Positions 1 through 15,177 are shown, counted from the stretch's first letter. The stretch: DNA of 64,000 nucleotides from Helopsaltes ochotensis (GCA_013400155.1 VXBM01000866.1:68871-132870); one strand, 5' to 3'. Notes: generated by a model not told the origin, from the sequence alone. Numbers and translations: made by a program.

Positions 1-3000
1 TTTTTTTTTTTTTTTGTCCGGCCATGAATAACTAACTTCAGCCTCCCTAATAAGCAGGGAAAACAGAAGTGCACTAAACCCGACTGAGTCGCGAGCATAA
101 ATGTGCTGAAATATCAGTGATTATCCCTCTCAGCTGTCCATTACAGTACTCGTGATGACCACCAATTCCCCTGCGGTGGATATATAGAATGCAGGTTTCA
201 GGGGGTGGATTTGCACATGAAAATTAACACCATTTGGAAGAAAATAGCCTGCACCTGTCACAGATTAGCAACAAAAGGTCAAATGCCTCCTTTTACACCT
301 AGAGCACTTGCATATTGTATGCCTTGCTTATAGGAGCCTAATTCTGGTTTCTTAATTCAGAAAAGTGAGCACCATGGTGAACTGAGGAGAAAAAAAGAAT
401 TAAATCTTGGCTAAAAGCTATCAATAAATCTATTGATCAAGATACATATGAATGGAAGTAGCTGAGGCAATCTCTGTCTCTAAAAGAGGTAGTTTTTCAA
501 AAGAGAATTACACAAAGTGCTCTTCTGTTTTTGTCAATATGCTGCCAGGTTTTGAAATGCTATTTTTCATCCACACAATAAAAATCTTGACAAGTAAGCA
601 ATAGAAAATCACTAATACACTTTCAGCTGCATTTCAATCTATACAAATTCTTTAAACAAAAACAACCAAGGAACAGATTGGAATATACATCATTTTCACC
701 AGTAGAACCTGGGATCAAGTCCAAGATAGCCAAACAGTATTAATCTATATTTCATGAAACTCTATATTTCCCAAAATAAGGTAAAATGTTGAATATGGAA
801 TAACCTTGATGGAATTCATCCTTATAGATGATAAAACACATTGAGATGATAATGCAAAGAAATTTTATCAATATGTTCTAAATGGAACAGGAACTACAGG
901 GACTGAGATCTGTAAAAACTTCTCTTGAGTGAAAGATTAGATATCTTCTGAAAGGAGTGCATCTAGGAATATCAGATGTAAATTCCCACTTGCTTTACGG
1001 TCTTTGCCTGTGAAAAGAATTCATAAAAAAATAGTTTGGCAATAAGTCCTAAAGAACTTCTAAATAGTATTTGATTTCTAAATAGGAAAAAGTAATCTAA
1101 TGAAATAGGGATGATCTCTGAAAACCCATGACAGTTTCTGCTTCACTTCATACCCAGAGCATATGTCAGCTCAAGATACATGAAACCACAAAGCACAGTT
1201 TGAAAAAATAAGACAATACCATAAAAACCAACATACATACAACACCTGTAAATTATTGTTTAAATTATTAAAATTGCACATATCAGACTCGGCAACACCA
1301 AGTAATATCTTCACTACCACAGGTAAATCAATGTTCTGCAGAAAATCTCTCAGTACTCTTCAGAAATATAGCATTCTCTTAAAACCCTGATGTTTCAGTT
1401 AAAACCATAGCAGTGTTCGTGACTCCACTTTTGGTCAAAATCCAAATTTCCTTTGAAAAATGGTCAAGAATATCAAATAGGCAAAGCATTTCACAAGTAC
1501 ATAGCTCGAAAAGCTGGATGCTTCAGACTTGACTCTTTTCTATCTTCCCTCCTCCGTTAAGAAAGTTGAAATTGTTGTTTCCATAATGTTTTAAGTTTTT
1601 TCTCAATAGTGACATCCAAATAACAGTAAATTAGTAGTTTTTGTGAAGAAGATTGTATGGGAACAATGACTTAGGTCTTAGCAGCAGCTGGTAAAAGGCC
1701 AGGTTCCATCCCTGCAAAGGGTAGGTCAGGATGTAGCACTCACAGAGGCCGAGAAATTCTGATTGAGCTTTTATTGTAAGAAAACAATGTGATAAAATCT
1801 AATTGTGACTAAGAGCACATGAAAATTCTAGCTTTACACTTGTTTATCTGTGTAAACAGCATTAAAGTAAATTGTTTGGATTTGGTTTGGGGGAGGTATA
1901 TAAGTTATGGATCTCTATTGGTTTATTTGTTTCTTTCAGTCTTGATCTTTATTTATAACAATGAGAGCCTGATCTGATTTTTCACACTTTTTCAGGATCA
2001 CAGTCAGAGTTCCATCCTCTCCAATACTTTTCCTCCCAAGTGACATAAGTAAGGTGCACTGGATCCATTTCCTGGGGGCATTCTGCCAATAGGCCTGGGA
2101 ACACAGTTACTGCTTCTCAGTGGTCCCAAACAAGTGTAATGAACAAATCTCTAATTCCTTTGCATTGAGTTAAATTGCAGAAATATTAATGATGTGTGGC
2201 CTAGACTAAAACACCCACAGGAGTTTTATAAATTCAAACTTTTATCTGAATTACAGTAGGAGGCAGAATTGTCTTCCACACAGAAAATTAAGGGAATTGA
2301 AAACCTTTAAGAAAGGAGGACTGGTTGAAAAAGGAGATAAGCATAATAGATCTTAAATCTATTTGTTGAATATATAAAAGAAGGAGGGGTGAGGTGGTCA
2401 ATGCCATGATTTATTTTACTAAAAACAGTTACAAAAAGATTCTCATATTCTAGGAGCCCAGACAGTGCTGCCAATGGATAGCTTTAGGATGAATTCTTCC
2501 TTTCTGAAAAAAAATACTTTTCTTGGTCAAAGGTATTTGAATGATGTCTGGGCAAAGGGGAAGGGGGAATAGAGGGATTAAAATTTATTAAGTAGGCTTG
2601 AGGTTCCTCCTGCAATGAGGATACAGTTACAGACATTTCGCATTATAAATAACTGTAAAGTTCTAGCATGTGCTAATCCCAAAGGCCACCTACTGACATC
2701 ACTCACAACTTTCTTTTATAGTCCAGGGGAGTAAAGAATACAATTTAGAAAAAACAACACAAGCAGGTAGAACTGGAATACTTTCTGTCTTTTTGCGTTC
2801 GTTAAGAAGAGCAGTCTTAATGGTGTTGCTGAATAACAGCAACAAGTATTCCTGATTATTTAGTGATCATGATTGCTCAACAACCCCTATGAGCAAAACA
2901 GCACGATATACAAGTAACAGATATCCCAAAATACTACAAAGACCATTGTGTAAACAGCAGGCTCACATATGTATTAAGAAATTATACAATACAATCTTGC

Positions 3001-6000
3001 TGAAAGAATTCGATAATTTTGATCAAATGAGATTGATATTTAATCACTTGCAGCCAAAGAGCCTTATTTCAAAACTGCCCTTTTCAATAAAAACTAATGC
3101 TTTCAGTTAAAGGACCTAAAAAACCTGGTGCTGCAAAGAATAAAATGTCAATGTTCACCGTGTAGGGAAATTGTAAAGGATGAATAAAATGGAGTCAGTC
3201 TCTTTACTCCTTCTCCTACACCTGTGAGTCTTATAAATTACAGAAATATCAGCAGAGCCCAAGACTGCAGAAAAAATGTTCCAAAAAGTCACAAAATCAT
3301 ATAAACACACAAACTGGCAGGGGTAAAGCAGCAACTTAGTAGAGAGTGTCAAGAGTGCTTAAAAATCAGGGGCCTGTGCCCTAAGATGGCCATCACACAC
3401 CCACTACACCAAATCCACCAAATCCCCAGAAAAACAGATTTCTCTGCTCCCTCTTTATCAATTCCCCAAAGGCCTCCAATGACAGATGGGCAGTTATTTA
3501 TCCACGGCAGTGAACCTTTGTTAAAGGAAAATCAGAATACAAAGAGGTTTTGCATTAGTGTCACGAAACTCAGCTTTCTTTAACAAAGCGTGTGCTCCCA
3601 AAATGGGTCTCTCACGACTGCGCTGGTGCCACATCTCTCACAGCAGAGCTCTTAAAGGAAAAGCATTTGGGGAAATTTCTGTTTGGAAGTCACTTAGCAT
3701 ATAATGGGTGCTATGCTAAATAAATAATGAATAAGTTAATAAATAAATCATAACAACATCTGCAGCCTTAACCACGGAAGCAACCATCAGCCAAGGCAGA
3801 TGAGGGAAGAGGAGCTGCGGTACCACCGTGGGATGTACCATCACTGGTGTGTCACAGGCAGAAACATCTTCCAAATACTGACTCGCTCAGGGGTGATGCT
3901 CAGTGTGCACCACTGAAATCTGTTGCTCTCTACAGCCTCTGATGTAAAACACTCTCACATGTACCTGCTGCCTAACAGCACAGGTGTGCAAAAAAAAAGG
4001 ATTAAAAATGGTTCGAAAAATTAAAAGCTGCATTTTCTTCATCGTTTAGCACATCACAGCAGTCCTACTTATGTAATGCTTCCTACTCAATATATTCATC
4101 ATTTTGCAAAGACCCTGAGAGTTCTCGTAATGCAAAAGACAAGGAAGTTCTCTCATCCTACAAGAGAGGATATTCCTATTATTACTGCACATTAATGCTG
4201 TAATTCTGCATTTGGCCTAGTTTGGTGCCTTATACACAGAATCACCATTTTTCCAAGGAAATCCTTCCAAAGTATAACTACACACTGACACTTGAATAAA
4301 AATTAATAGATGGAAACTTTAATCAGACACCTATAGTTACATTATATTCTCAAGCACCCCTCAAAAGTCACCAGAGCTGTAAATAAAATCAGAAGTTTTT
4401 TATTAAAGAGTATTAATGAAAAGGTTCCAAGTATTGCCTTACAAAAGAATCTTGCTTTTTGAGATGGATCCTGGATAAGAACTAATAACTAATAAGTTAG
4501 CTAATAACTTATTTGGTTTATAGCTGAAACTTTATCTTATTAAAAAAAAAAATCCTTGGAAAAAGATACTGCAAGGATAGACTTTCCATACAAATACTAA
4601 ACTTGAATAGCATCTGTCCTGCATACAGCTGTTGCAGAAGAAACAATCTTATTTTAGTTTATTATAAAACTTAATTTGTTCTCTTTCCCATTATCAATCT
4701 AGTCACAAAAACAGTTTGGGGGCTAGAAATTTTATTCTCATTCAATACATTAATCCCATCATTTCATTGCCTAAAAGTGGTATCTTACCATATAATCTCC
4801 ATGATAAAATTTACAGATAGACTTTCCTGCAGTCTGGGTACATTTTTAGCCATTTCATCAGATTAGACTGATACACAACTTTTCTGCTCATCTCCTCCTT
4901 CTCTGTAGCTCCCACTCGGACATTCTTTTGTAGAACAAGGTGATTTCTCTCCTTTTCTCATTATTATGCAGCATTTGGATCCTTCTGTGGGTAATGGAAC
5001 TTGCTCCTGTATCTTCCCTTATTTAATTTTCTGACTCCTGTGTCTTGCTATTTTCCTTTCCCCCAGATATGAGCCTGCTCTGGAAGCCCCCCTTGACTTT
5101 CAGATTTACCAATATTCAGGAAATGCCACTACTGTTCATATCATAAGTACATTATGTTGGTTTGGTTTTTTAATGCTGTTAGAATTTATTAAGGTCTTTG
5201 TAACTGTACCCACATGGGTGTAACAGAATAACTGCTTACCCTCATTTATCTTTGTTTAGTTAAAGCTTAAATTAGACCTTAAAAAACTATCTCGTTGATG
5301 TTATTTTTTCAATCACAAGTGATAATTTAAATATTGACATTTTAGATGGCACCAACACGTTTTTCATTTCTGCTATGGTTACAGTGGTTTTTTATATCTG
5401 AATTTCTGTCTTAATTTTGTTGGGGTTTTGGTGTTGTTTTTTGGGTTTATTTTATTTTGCTGAATCCAGAAGCGTTTCCTTTTATTTCAAAGTATTTCTG
5501 TGTTTGTAGTAAATTAAACATTAATCTTTCTCTGCAAATGTCAAGTGATATTTAAATGTTTTTCTGGCAGATAAATGATTATTAATATTAATGCAATAAA
5601 ATCACAGCTCTTTGTCCTTTCTTTGATATTTAAGAAAAAATTAAGAATGTCAAAACAGTTCTGCAAAAAGAGAATTCATTGGTCTACCATCCACTCTTCA
5701 TTAGCCTGAGAGGTAAAAAATTACTGATCTTGTGAGACAATGTGTTTATAGAATCAGAAAGGGTTGAAAATGAATTACTCTATCAGTGGTAGAGTGTGTA
5801 TTACTTCAATGTGAAAATGCCTTGTTAAAGTTCATTTTAATTTAAAGCCCCCTTTTGTCATTCAAAAAGCTTTAGCACAATGAAAGAATCTTTGTCACTT
5901 TCATAATTAGCCCCTCTTGCACTAAATGAGAATAAAATCTGATCAGAAGTCCATACAGGCAAGGTCATAAATCAAAGAGAAAAGCTCCACAACAGTCCTG

Positions 6001-6284
6001 TAAGATGTCCAAAGGCACACACAGCTCGGAATTAAAGCACTGTAGTCAGGATCCACTCCCAGAAACACAGCACAAAAAAAGCCCCAATAATATCTGTTTG
6101 ACAGGCTAAATTTATCTCCATATTCTGTAGCCCTATAAACACATTTTGCTGTTTAGATACAAAAGCAATTTCAGCACCAAGGACAATCCAGGAAAGTAAA
6201 CAGCTGTTAAAGTGCTACTATCGCCGTTTGCCAAGCAAAGTCAAATTAATTTAACTTAATGCTCTCACTTCAAACTGTGGCAGT

Positions 6285-6360
6285 AAAACAAAACAAAATA
6301 AAACAAAACCCACAAAAAAACCCATACAAACAAACAAACAACCACCCTCCATCCCAAAGG
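6285..6360. repeat. A/C-rich low-complexity tract
   Basis: An alternation of aaac, aaaac and caaa units leads directly into the 80-base poly-A run. No target-site duplication or retrotransposon body was recognised around it. Confidence 0.8.

Positions 6361-6440
<80 letters not shown>
6361..6440. repeat. Poly-A homopolymer, 80 bases
   Basis: There are exactly 80 uninterrupted A residues. The apparent ORFs across it (poly-Lys on plus, poly-Phe on minus) are artefacts. The length may be an assembly or sequencing estimate. It could be the tail of a retroposed copy, but no source gene body is visible on its 5' side. Confidence 0.95.
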
Positions 6441-6441
<1 letters not shown>

Positions 6442-9400
6442 CCATATATGATAATTGTCATAAAGCAGGAAAAAAGTTGCATTATTAGAAAAAGCTCCTT
6501 AGGAAATCAAATTTGATTTTATACACAGAAGTGAGTATGCAGTCCAGCTCAAATTTAAACTGGATTTTATCCAACTTGTTTTCATTTTCAGATGAAAGTA
6601 AAAAGACATTTTGAAAGATGTAATAGAATTCTCAACCTTGGACAGTTATGGAGAGAGTGACAGCACATCACTCTCTCTACTCAGGGACCATCAGAACACC
6701 AACAGATATCCAAGCCATCAACATATTATTTTACTCCCCATGTTAACACAAAATGAGGATTTCATCAGAAAATGATGCCTAAAACATGGGGAGAGAGAAG
6801 GGCAAGGGGAGGGCAAGGTAGGAAGCCGAAGGGAAAGCTGCCATAAAGTGGCAGCCAGCAATGAAAATTTGTATTCTAAAATAGATACACCTTTTACAAT
6901 TCCATGTATTACATTAACATTAAATGCTAATCTTAAAGTTTAGTCCGATGAGAGTACTTTTGAAGTAGCTACATCCATACAAACAGGAACTTTCATGAAA
7001 ATTCACATCCACGTTTATAAAGTATACATGTATGTGTAGACATTTGTATTTGTATATCTCTACCTTCAAATACACTGCTATGTCCATTAAAATGGTGCAA
7101 CTTTCCTTTATGAGATTTTGGGGTTTAACATTTTCTCTGCAGAACCAAGCTATTTACATCCTGTCTCTAACCATGCAAACACCAAACTACTTTCAAAGGA
7201 CTAGCCTGTTTGGAGGGTGTGGTTGCTTGCACATCTGCCACATGTTCCAGAAATTTCACGTTACAATAATTATATAATGATCACAAGTAATTCAATTCCA
7301 CACGTTTGGAGACATGTGGAATTGGTCTGCTAAGCAACAGAGTGCAGTGTGACAAAAAGAGAGCCCTGCCTTTCTCCATCCTCCTACAATGCCACACTTT
7401 AATTTACTAACATCGAGCTTCTCACATTGGTTCACATCGTGAGCACTCAAGTTTTCTCCTGGACACAGCCCCCTGTACTTGAGGCACAAAAGAAATGTAA
7501 TTTCCCTTGTCTCTCAGACATAAAAGTATCTAAAAAGTGCGATTTGCAAACTCCCATACAAGCAAAGCAAGCCTGGGAACTCAGACGAGGGCGTGCAGGT
7601 GATTAGAAAAAGAAAATGGATTTAAGATGGATGGGATGAGAATCTTACTCAGACATATTATTGAAATTGAACTGCCTAGATCTTTTTCTTATAAGTGAGT
7701 ATTCCAAAAAGCCAATAAAGCTTTTAAACAAAAGGCAGGCTTTTTTGCTATATAATAAACCAGATTAATTGGCTTTTAAATACAGAAAACTCAAAATGAC
7801 AAAGTGTGAAGGAACAAAAATCAAAACAGAACTCCCTTGCCCACTGTGCTCCTGCTATTACTTTTCACCTTTATCTGAATCTCACAAAATGTGGAGGAAA
7901 ATATGATTTTAAAGCAAATCAAATCACATACTCATTTTTTCTGCTCTTCTAATAGCTCTTTGATATCCAGAAGTTTCTAGCCTACCAAGACGCCCACTTA
8001 AGCTTGATTTAGGATTCCAATTAACTGGATTAAAATTAAATTTTCTTTTATTTGACTGTATCTCCAATTTTTTTCTCACTGGATTTGTGTTTGGTAGGAA
8101 CGTATTTTTCCCAAAAAAAAGGAAAAAAATCTTTAAAAAAAGGAAATAAGTAGATTTTCAAACTAGAAAAAATTTTCTCGTAAATTATTTCATGAACCTA
8201 GGAAACAAATCAGTATTTCTAAAGCAATTAGTACTTAAATAACCTTAGAATCCTTGTTATCATAGAACTTTATTATTGTGTCTCATGGGCATCAAGTGAC
8301 CTTGATCAATTATACAGATCCAATGTTGCTTTTGACTCTTCAAAGGCAAGGGCACACTTTGCAGAACTATTTCTATTCAAGATAAGGCTGAATTCCTAAA
8401 GAGGGGTGCCCATTTACCTCTACATAAGAATGTAAAGAAATATCAAACATTTTCAGTTAAAAATAATAACAAAACATGCTACTTTTGTTACATACTATGC
8501 TTTACTTCCAACGGTATACCCTGACAATATAAGCAGCTGCTGATATGAGCTCTTTAGAACATAATGCACATTATTATGAGATAAAGGGGTTAATGAAAAT
8601 TACTTCTTTAAATATATCCATGGCTAATTCTGATTTTCAGTTTGAATCTCTATGTATGTGCTTTACAACACATTCATTCATTGTGACATACAAAAATCTT
8701 TCTCTTATTAAATGCATTGGAAAGTTTTAATACATTATGAAACACTGGACAAGGACTTAGATAACAAAACAATTATCACCTTAAGAAGCAAGTAATTATT
8801 TGTGGTTCCTAATTTTAATAATATTCTAGCACTTTAACCTCAATAACCTGTATTTCTTTAGTTTATTTACTTGGAAGTAAAAAATCAGATATTTAATGTG
8901 TTAGTAAAAAAATTTTTACACATTACTATCCACAGTGAAAAACTTTCAAATAAAGAAGTTAACAAATGTCACTAGCTTTATCCAAATAGATCTGCTTTTT
9001 TCAAAAGCCAGTCTTCAAAACCAGAAACTTTCATAAAGTCTGTCTATTCGTTTTCATACTTTTACCACACTGACAGGAAAACATTATCTCTGTGACTGAA
9101 AGATGACTTTCTGTCACACTGCTGATGTGAAAGGCAGGCAGCAGCAGAAGGACCTTTGGCTTTAGAACATCCCAGACTCACAAGGAACATGGCAGCCCCA
9201 CTGTTCCCTCTCAAGATGGAAATAGTTTATACTTGAGGAATTTTAATTAGAATTTAAAAGACTCCCAACTTTGAACAGGTAGACAGCTTCTTACAATTAC
9301 TAGATGGCAGAGATGTTGTAAATATCAATTTACAAACTCTTCTGCAATTAAGCATATAAATAGGGGATATCAGGAAACCCAAAGGGCTAGCAGCTATACT

Positions 9401-12400
9401 TTAAAAATAAAAATAAAAAAAGTTTTTGTTGTCATCAAAGTGATTTGTTTTTAAGCTCATATACAGCTTCACCTGCAAAAATCAGTTCTATACACGTTGA
9501 GGGATTTGGCCTCAGTCTACAGAACCAGGGATTCCAGAGTCACATGGATACTTGTGTCTCTTTTTTCCCCTTTCTCTCATTATTTTTGCATTTGCTGCTG
9601 CATTTTGCTGCTCATCAAGGCCTGGAACACCCTGGGAGGGAACCCACAGCCCAGACCTGGCCCTGAGCACCCTGCAGTGCAAGGGTGTGGTCCAAGGTGG
9701 CCCCACCCATGTGTGTCACACAGGGCCAGTGACACTGCCCACTGCTCTCCCATGGAACTGAGCCTCCACCTTCCTCGGCAAGGCATCAATAATAATCGTG
9801 GAGGAATGGTTAGCTAACAATTTTTAGGGGGTAAGATAATTTTATAGGACTACGCAGGTTAATTAAGAATACTACTAATAAAGAAGTTTGTTTTATTTGG
9901 TTAGATTTTCTTGGTGTTGAAATCTTTCTGCAAGATTGGAAATAATTCACAAACATTATCTTTCCAGTGTAACATCCACAGTAAAATGACTTTGGATTGC
10001 ATATTAATTAGCCAACACTGAATCTTCTCCACATTTTCTAGTTCAAACCCTATGGAATTTTATTTTGCTAAAATATAGTAGCCTGTATTTGCTCTCACTA
10101 TGAAGCAATGTAGATAAAAAAGGCCAAATCACAATTATCAAATTATAATAATACAACTTTCTGATTTCAGCATTCTTCCTTTCTCAGAAGAACCAACAAT
10201 TGAACATATGTCTTCCAGTTATTATTATCAGTTAGCAAAGCTTGTTACAGTACTGTCAAAGAACACAATATTGCTTTTCTCCTCATCTAGGTTAAATCAG
10301 CCAAAACTGAATAGGTTGCAAAAGATAATGCTTGTTCTCCCTCCTCTTTCTTTACTCAGCTGGTTCATTCTTCATTAGTCTGAGTCAGAGGAGATAACCT
10401 AACACAATTTTTCCAACAGTATTTAAGTTTCCCTGTACTGCTGAAATAATATCAGTAATTGTTACATTCTATCTGAAATAGTATCTATTATTCCTAATAT
10501 CTGTTGAAGCATGGCAGACTATAAAATAGCATCCCTACAAAGGAAAGTCCATCTTATCCACTGTGATTCAGGATGACACACACTTTGTTCAGTTTTAAGG
10601 AGTAATCAAGGTGTGGGCTTAAATCCAATTAGTGTGCTTCAAAGAAGATAATGTCAAAATGCTTCAAATGTTGATTCTACCGTGTAACACTGAAGCTCCG
10701 AAATTCTGGGAGCCACAGACTTCTGGAACTATGAAATGAAAACAAAAGTAACTTGTAAAGCACACAACGATCTCCTGCAGTGAAGGACTATAAGCATAAA
10801 TTATTATTAACTAGGCTAACATTCTAAATAAAAAATAAAATCAGAGGTCTTGGAAGGCATGTATTCACATCCTCAGAAGTACCTAGATGTCATTGTGACA
10901 CTGCAGATATATAGGACAGACACTTTTAATTGAACTCATTGCAATCACTGAGAAAGTTCCTCTTTTCCTGCCACCTCATCAGTTCTGACTCCTCTGGCAC
11001 TCACGCTCACTGACCTTCGGCCAACAGAGTGACAGAGCATTTGCCCACTGGCCACATGACTGTTTGCTCACAGAAAGTTTCACAAGCTTATGGTCTGACC
11101 CAAAACCAACAGAAATTGTAGTTACACAGAAATTTTTCCATTGATTTCTGGCCTGGCCCAGCCATTGAAGATCTGGCATCTGTCAACACAGATCCCCCGT
11201 GCTAGAGAAAACATTTAGAGTGCATAGCTGAAGTTGGAGTTTTGGGCAAGAAACATTTCATGTCCAAAAGAGCATGCAGACTGAATAAGGATAAATGATA
11301 ACCAAACATCAGGACAATAGCTCTGGATCCCAGTTCCTTTAAATGTTAAATATATATAAATATAAATTAAAACATTTAAAAATAAAAAAAATAGGAAGCA
11401 TTTTGGAAAGGCAGATTTACGAAAATCTTTCAAGGAGGGATACTGGTAGAGGAAATCATGAAAAGGAGAAATCTTGACTAAAATAAAATGAACAAAATGT
11501 TTACTGATGAAAATGAAATGCAAATATGAGGGAAGGAAATAAATTGATCACTAAATCCAAAAGGATAAAGAAGAGCACACAGACAGGAATGATGAAAAAC
11601 TAAACAAATGCTAATGGCAGACCGATAACACAGAGTCCTAGAGGTGATAAAAGCAAGGTTTAATTTGATATAGGACTCAATGTACAGGCTCAACATTCCC
11701 TCAACATATAAAAGAAGATACTTCAGCAATAACATTTACACAAATGCAGAGAAGAAAGAAAAATAACAGGCAGGATAGCACAGAGATAATCAAGTAAAGG
11801 ACGAGAAGTGTCTGGTATGAGTGAGAATCGTTCTGAAGACACCCAGACAGAAGGGCCACCGAAAATACATACAGTAATAACCAGAAGTCAAGTTCCAACT
11901 CGCTATCAGCTTTTATTTTTCAGATGAAGGCATAAATTAATTATAACATTGCTGCCCCATTCCTTGTCTTTACTTTCAGTACGGAGCACATGTACAACCC
12001 AGCACCCCAGCGAGCTCAGGCACAAAGCTCTGGTATTCTGACAGCAATGGATCTGTAACAGCACAAAACTCCAGAGTGGACTCACCCTCTCAGTATTCAG
12101 CCAGTCTCAAGACATTTTGGGCTGTGCCAACATGGCTGCACAATCTAATTTAACTGTGCCTGCACAAGAAGCCATCAGCCCAGAGCAGGTACATGGGCAG
12201 TTTTATGTTGCATTGAAGTTGTTTCATTGATACAACTTAACAGTAATATGAAATATATATGCAAAGTCTTATATAATTGGATCCTAATATAATAAAAACT
12301 GCAAGTAAGAAAGACAAAAAAGGAACACAAGTGTCAAAAAAATTCTTAGTCAATCATTCAAAAAACTCACTGTGAACATAATTTGTTAAGCTGGCCACCA

Positions 12401-13387
12401 AAATGCTAAAAGGAAAAAGAAAAAAAACCTAGATGTACTACTTCTTACCTCTTCATATTTTATATTGCATTCATGATAAAGGCTTAAAAGTTTTTCACAT
12501 CAGAAATATGACATTCACTTACAATATTAAAAAAGGCCACTAAAAATGAATTATTCATAACATAGTACAGTAGGAACAATAAACATTCAAACCAAATTTT
12601 TAAAAAAACAGAATAAATTATCCTTCTCATGAAAAAGCTACAGTTTCAGATGAGAGAAAAAGAGATGTGATCTACCAGAAACTGTTAGAATATAATAACA
12701 ACCCTTAATATATTATGGTAATTTACCTTTGCATTATGTTATTGTAGTAGATACTGGAATTCCAGTAGCTGTCTAAAGAACACACAGTGATAATTTATGG
12801 TTTGTTCCCAGTTTGTTTTCAGAAACACAAACACTAAATCAAAATTAGCATGCTAAAGGCTGAACCTAGAAGGCAATTAGGTTACTAAATAGCATCGATA
12901 AATGCAAAATGAAGCTCTGCATGTACCCAAAACAATGTGTTTCCCACCTAATAACTTGTATCTAAATTCCTGTTAGGCTGAGCAGAAAATTCTAAAATAT
13001 TCTCTCCTGAAATCAGATAGTATCCATCCAAGAATAAAAATGCTTTTTGTTTATGAAACACCTCTTCTGAAGTATGTTTTCCAGCCAGTATTCTTTCAGA
13101 AGTACAAACCACTGTTTATTTCACAGCGTTTTGTCTCTTCTTGCATTAGAGTGGCAGCTCAAACAAGCAAAGATCTTAATTTGGCTTGTTAACTTTGGAA
13201 CAGCAGGCAGTTGAGAATTTTTAAGTGATTTAAAGAACAACAAGAACAGAATCTATCTGAAGTGTATTCTAATTTCAGGGCAAAAAAAGAGAAAGTGTTA
13301 ATCTTGTAAGTCATTTCTTAGGGATTTCTGGAGATTGTGTAGTCCTAGAAGAGGGTCAGCATCAGGAGGCTGCTCTGAGCTCCATCT

Positions 13388-13472
13388 GCCCAGGATTTGA
13401 ACACCTCTGTGGATGGAGACTCCACAGCCCCGCGGGGGAGCCTCTGCCAGTGTCTTCAGCCCACTGGGAAAA
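13388..13472 (-). mobile_element. CR1 LINE fragment, minus orientation
   Basis: The run 'atttgaacacctctgtggatgg', 'gactccacagcc' and 'agcctctgccagtgt' matches the complement of the CR1 3' region (the 'gaacacctccagggatggtgactccacc' segment). It is diverged and short. The flanking 13310..13387 may belong to it, but I cannot support that. Confidence 0.6.
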
Positions 13473-13512
13473 AAATCAAACATGACCACACAAAGGACAG
13501 GATTTACGTGGA

Positions 13513-13879
13513 AAGGGTGAGGGAGCTGGGCCTGTTCACCCCTAGGAAGAGATGACTGAGAGGGGCCCTCAGCCCTGTCCGTCAGTGTCTGCAGGGAGGG
13601 ATCAGAGCAAGGACCAGGCTCTGCTCGGTGGTGCCCAGCCAACGGCACCAGAGGAACGGGCAGAAACTGATGCCAGGAAATTCCACCCAGACATGAGGAA
13701 GAATTTTCCTGTGCAGTGACTGAGCACTGGAACAGGATGCCCAGACAGAGTGTGGAATCTCCCTCACTGGAAATACTCCAGAACTGTGTGCACACAACCT
13801 TGTGCCACGTGCTTGAGCAGGAAGGCGGGACAAGGTGACCCACTGCAGTCCCTTCCAACCATCCTGTGATTCTGTGAAA
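13513..13879 (+). mobile_element. CR1 LINE fragment with 3' end, plus orientation
   Basis: Recognisable CR1 landmarks appear in order: 'gagggagctgggcctgttca', 'gaggaagaattttcctgtgc', 'gcactggaacaggatgccca', and the terminal 'tcccttccaaccatcctgtg' followed by attctgtga. This is a 5'-truncated, moderately diverged copy. It lies next to an oppositely oriented CR1 piece. An open frame of 245 codons on the minus strand (13298..14035) simply runs antisense through both copies. Confidence 0.85.
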
Positions 13880-15177
13880 GGTATTCCTGTATCTGGGGCT
13901 GGGAGGGAAGTACAAGGAGCATTGTTCTCCCAGCTGGTGATGCCTGAGCCCTGTTGTGGTCACACAGTGACAGAGAAGCAGCAGCTCAGCACCGCTGTGC
14001 CCACAGCCAGCAGCTCTTCCAGGATGGGGGATCACGTGAACATTTCAAATGGTTCTTCTCTGCTTTAGTCCCTTTCCTTCTGTTCCCCTAATCTTTATAG
14101 CATCCCTATTTGATCAAATCTAGTAGACATAGTACAAGCTATGAAATTTCCTACATTTCAGTCTGCATTTGGCTCACATGGATCTGATGCAAAGCGCTCT
14201 TAACGTTTCTCAGCCATTTTGCACTCATTTCACACAGCTGAAATTCACTACAAAAGGCACTAGGCAGTCAAGAACCAGGGCTTTTGTGTTCCTGTCTTCT
14301 GCAAAGCAGGGATAATATTACAGGTTACTGAACTAACCGAACAAAATACCACTATTTAGTCAAGCAGAACATTTCAATGTTCTCCCAAGATGAAAATAAA
14401 GCCTTTCCAATACCTCTTAGCTCCAAAATATTTACAGTTCTGATGCCACTTTCTCTTTTATTCTGAGTACAGCCACTCCTTGTGATAGTCTATATAGCAC
14501 CATCTGCATAAGCAGAATAAAGAACACTTCAATTTCTTCTAGTTCTGAAGGGCTCTGATTTCAAAAGACAGAGGCTAAGCATTTAGACAGGACAGTGAAG
14601 GCAGAGTACTACTTTCAGGAAATAGTAAGGAGAAGCATTCCTGGTAAAATAAACAATGTCAATTTTTTTCCACTGGCACTGCTCTACACTGTATTTTCCT
14701 TGGGTTTGAGAACCCAGTAAGATGAAATTTGGGAGGGCTGGTTGGCAGCTCTTTTAAAGGCTCAAAACCAGAAAAAAACCTAAGGTACAGTTGATGCACT
14801 GTGCCCATCAGAAGAGATTGACCTGGACCTACCAATCACTCAAAACGAACACAATTCTCTATTTTAAGAAGCAATTATTCAAAGCAATTATTTCCTTAGT
14901 CAGTAACTGAGGCAGAGGTCACCTGTTATTCTATAGAGTAACCACAGATTTATTCAAATCCAGGGACTGTATATGAGAAGAATTTTGCATCTCCTCATCA
15001 GTGACTTCCAATGGTGTTAAAAAAATCTTTAGGTACAGCACAAACTTATCTAGATGTTTTTCCTTCATACTTTCAACTGCCCCAGGCTTCCATTTTGTCA
15101 GTATATATACATACCTCTATACGTTCCTGAGTGATTAACTGATGTCACATTCATGTTCATATTAACATGTGCCGTTT

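Noticed and set aside
4491..4513. 9-bp AT-rich inverted repeat (aataagtta / taacttatt)
   Set aside because: Simple AT-rich palindromes are expected by chance in this sequence.
6251..6516. Poly-Lys and poly-Phe open frames
   Set aside because: Translation of an 80-base homopolymer.
13298..14035. 245-codon open frame on the minus strand
   Set aside because: It runs antisense through two CR1 fragments and shows no protein family beyond them.
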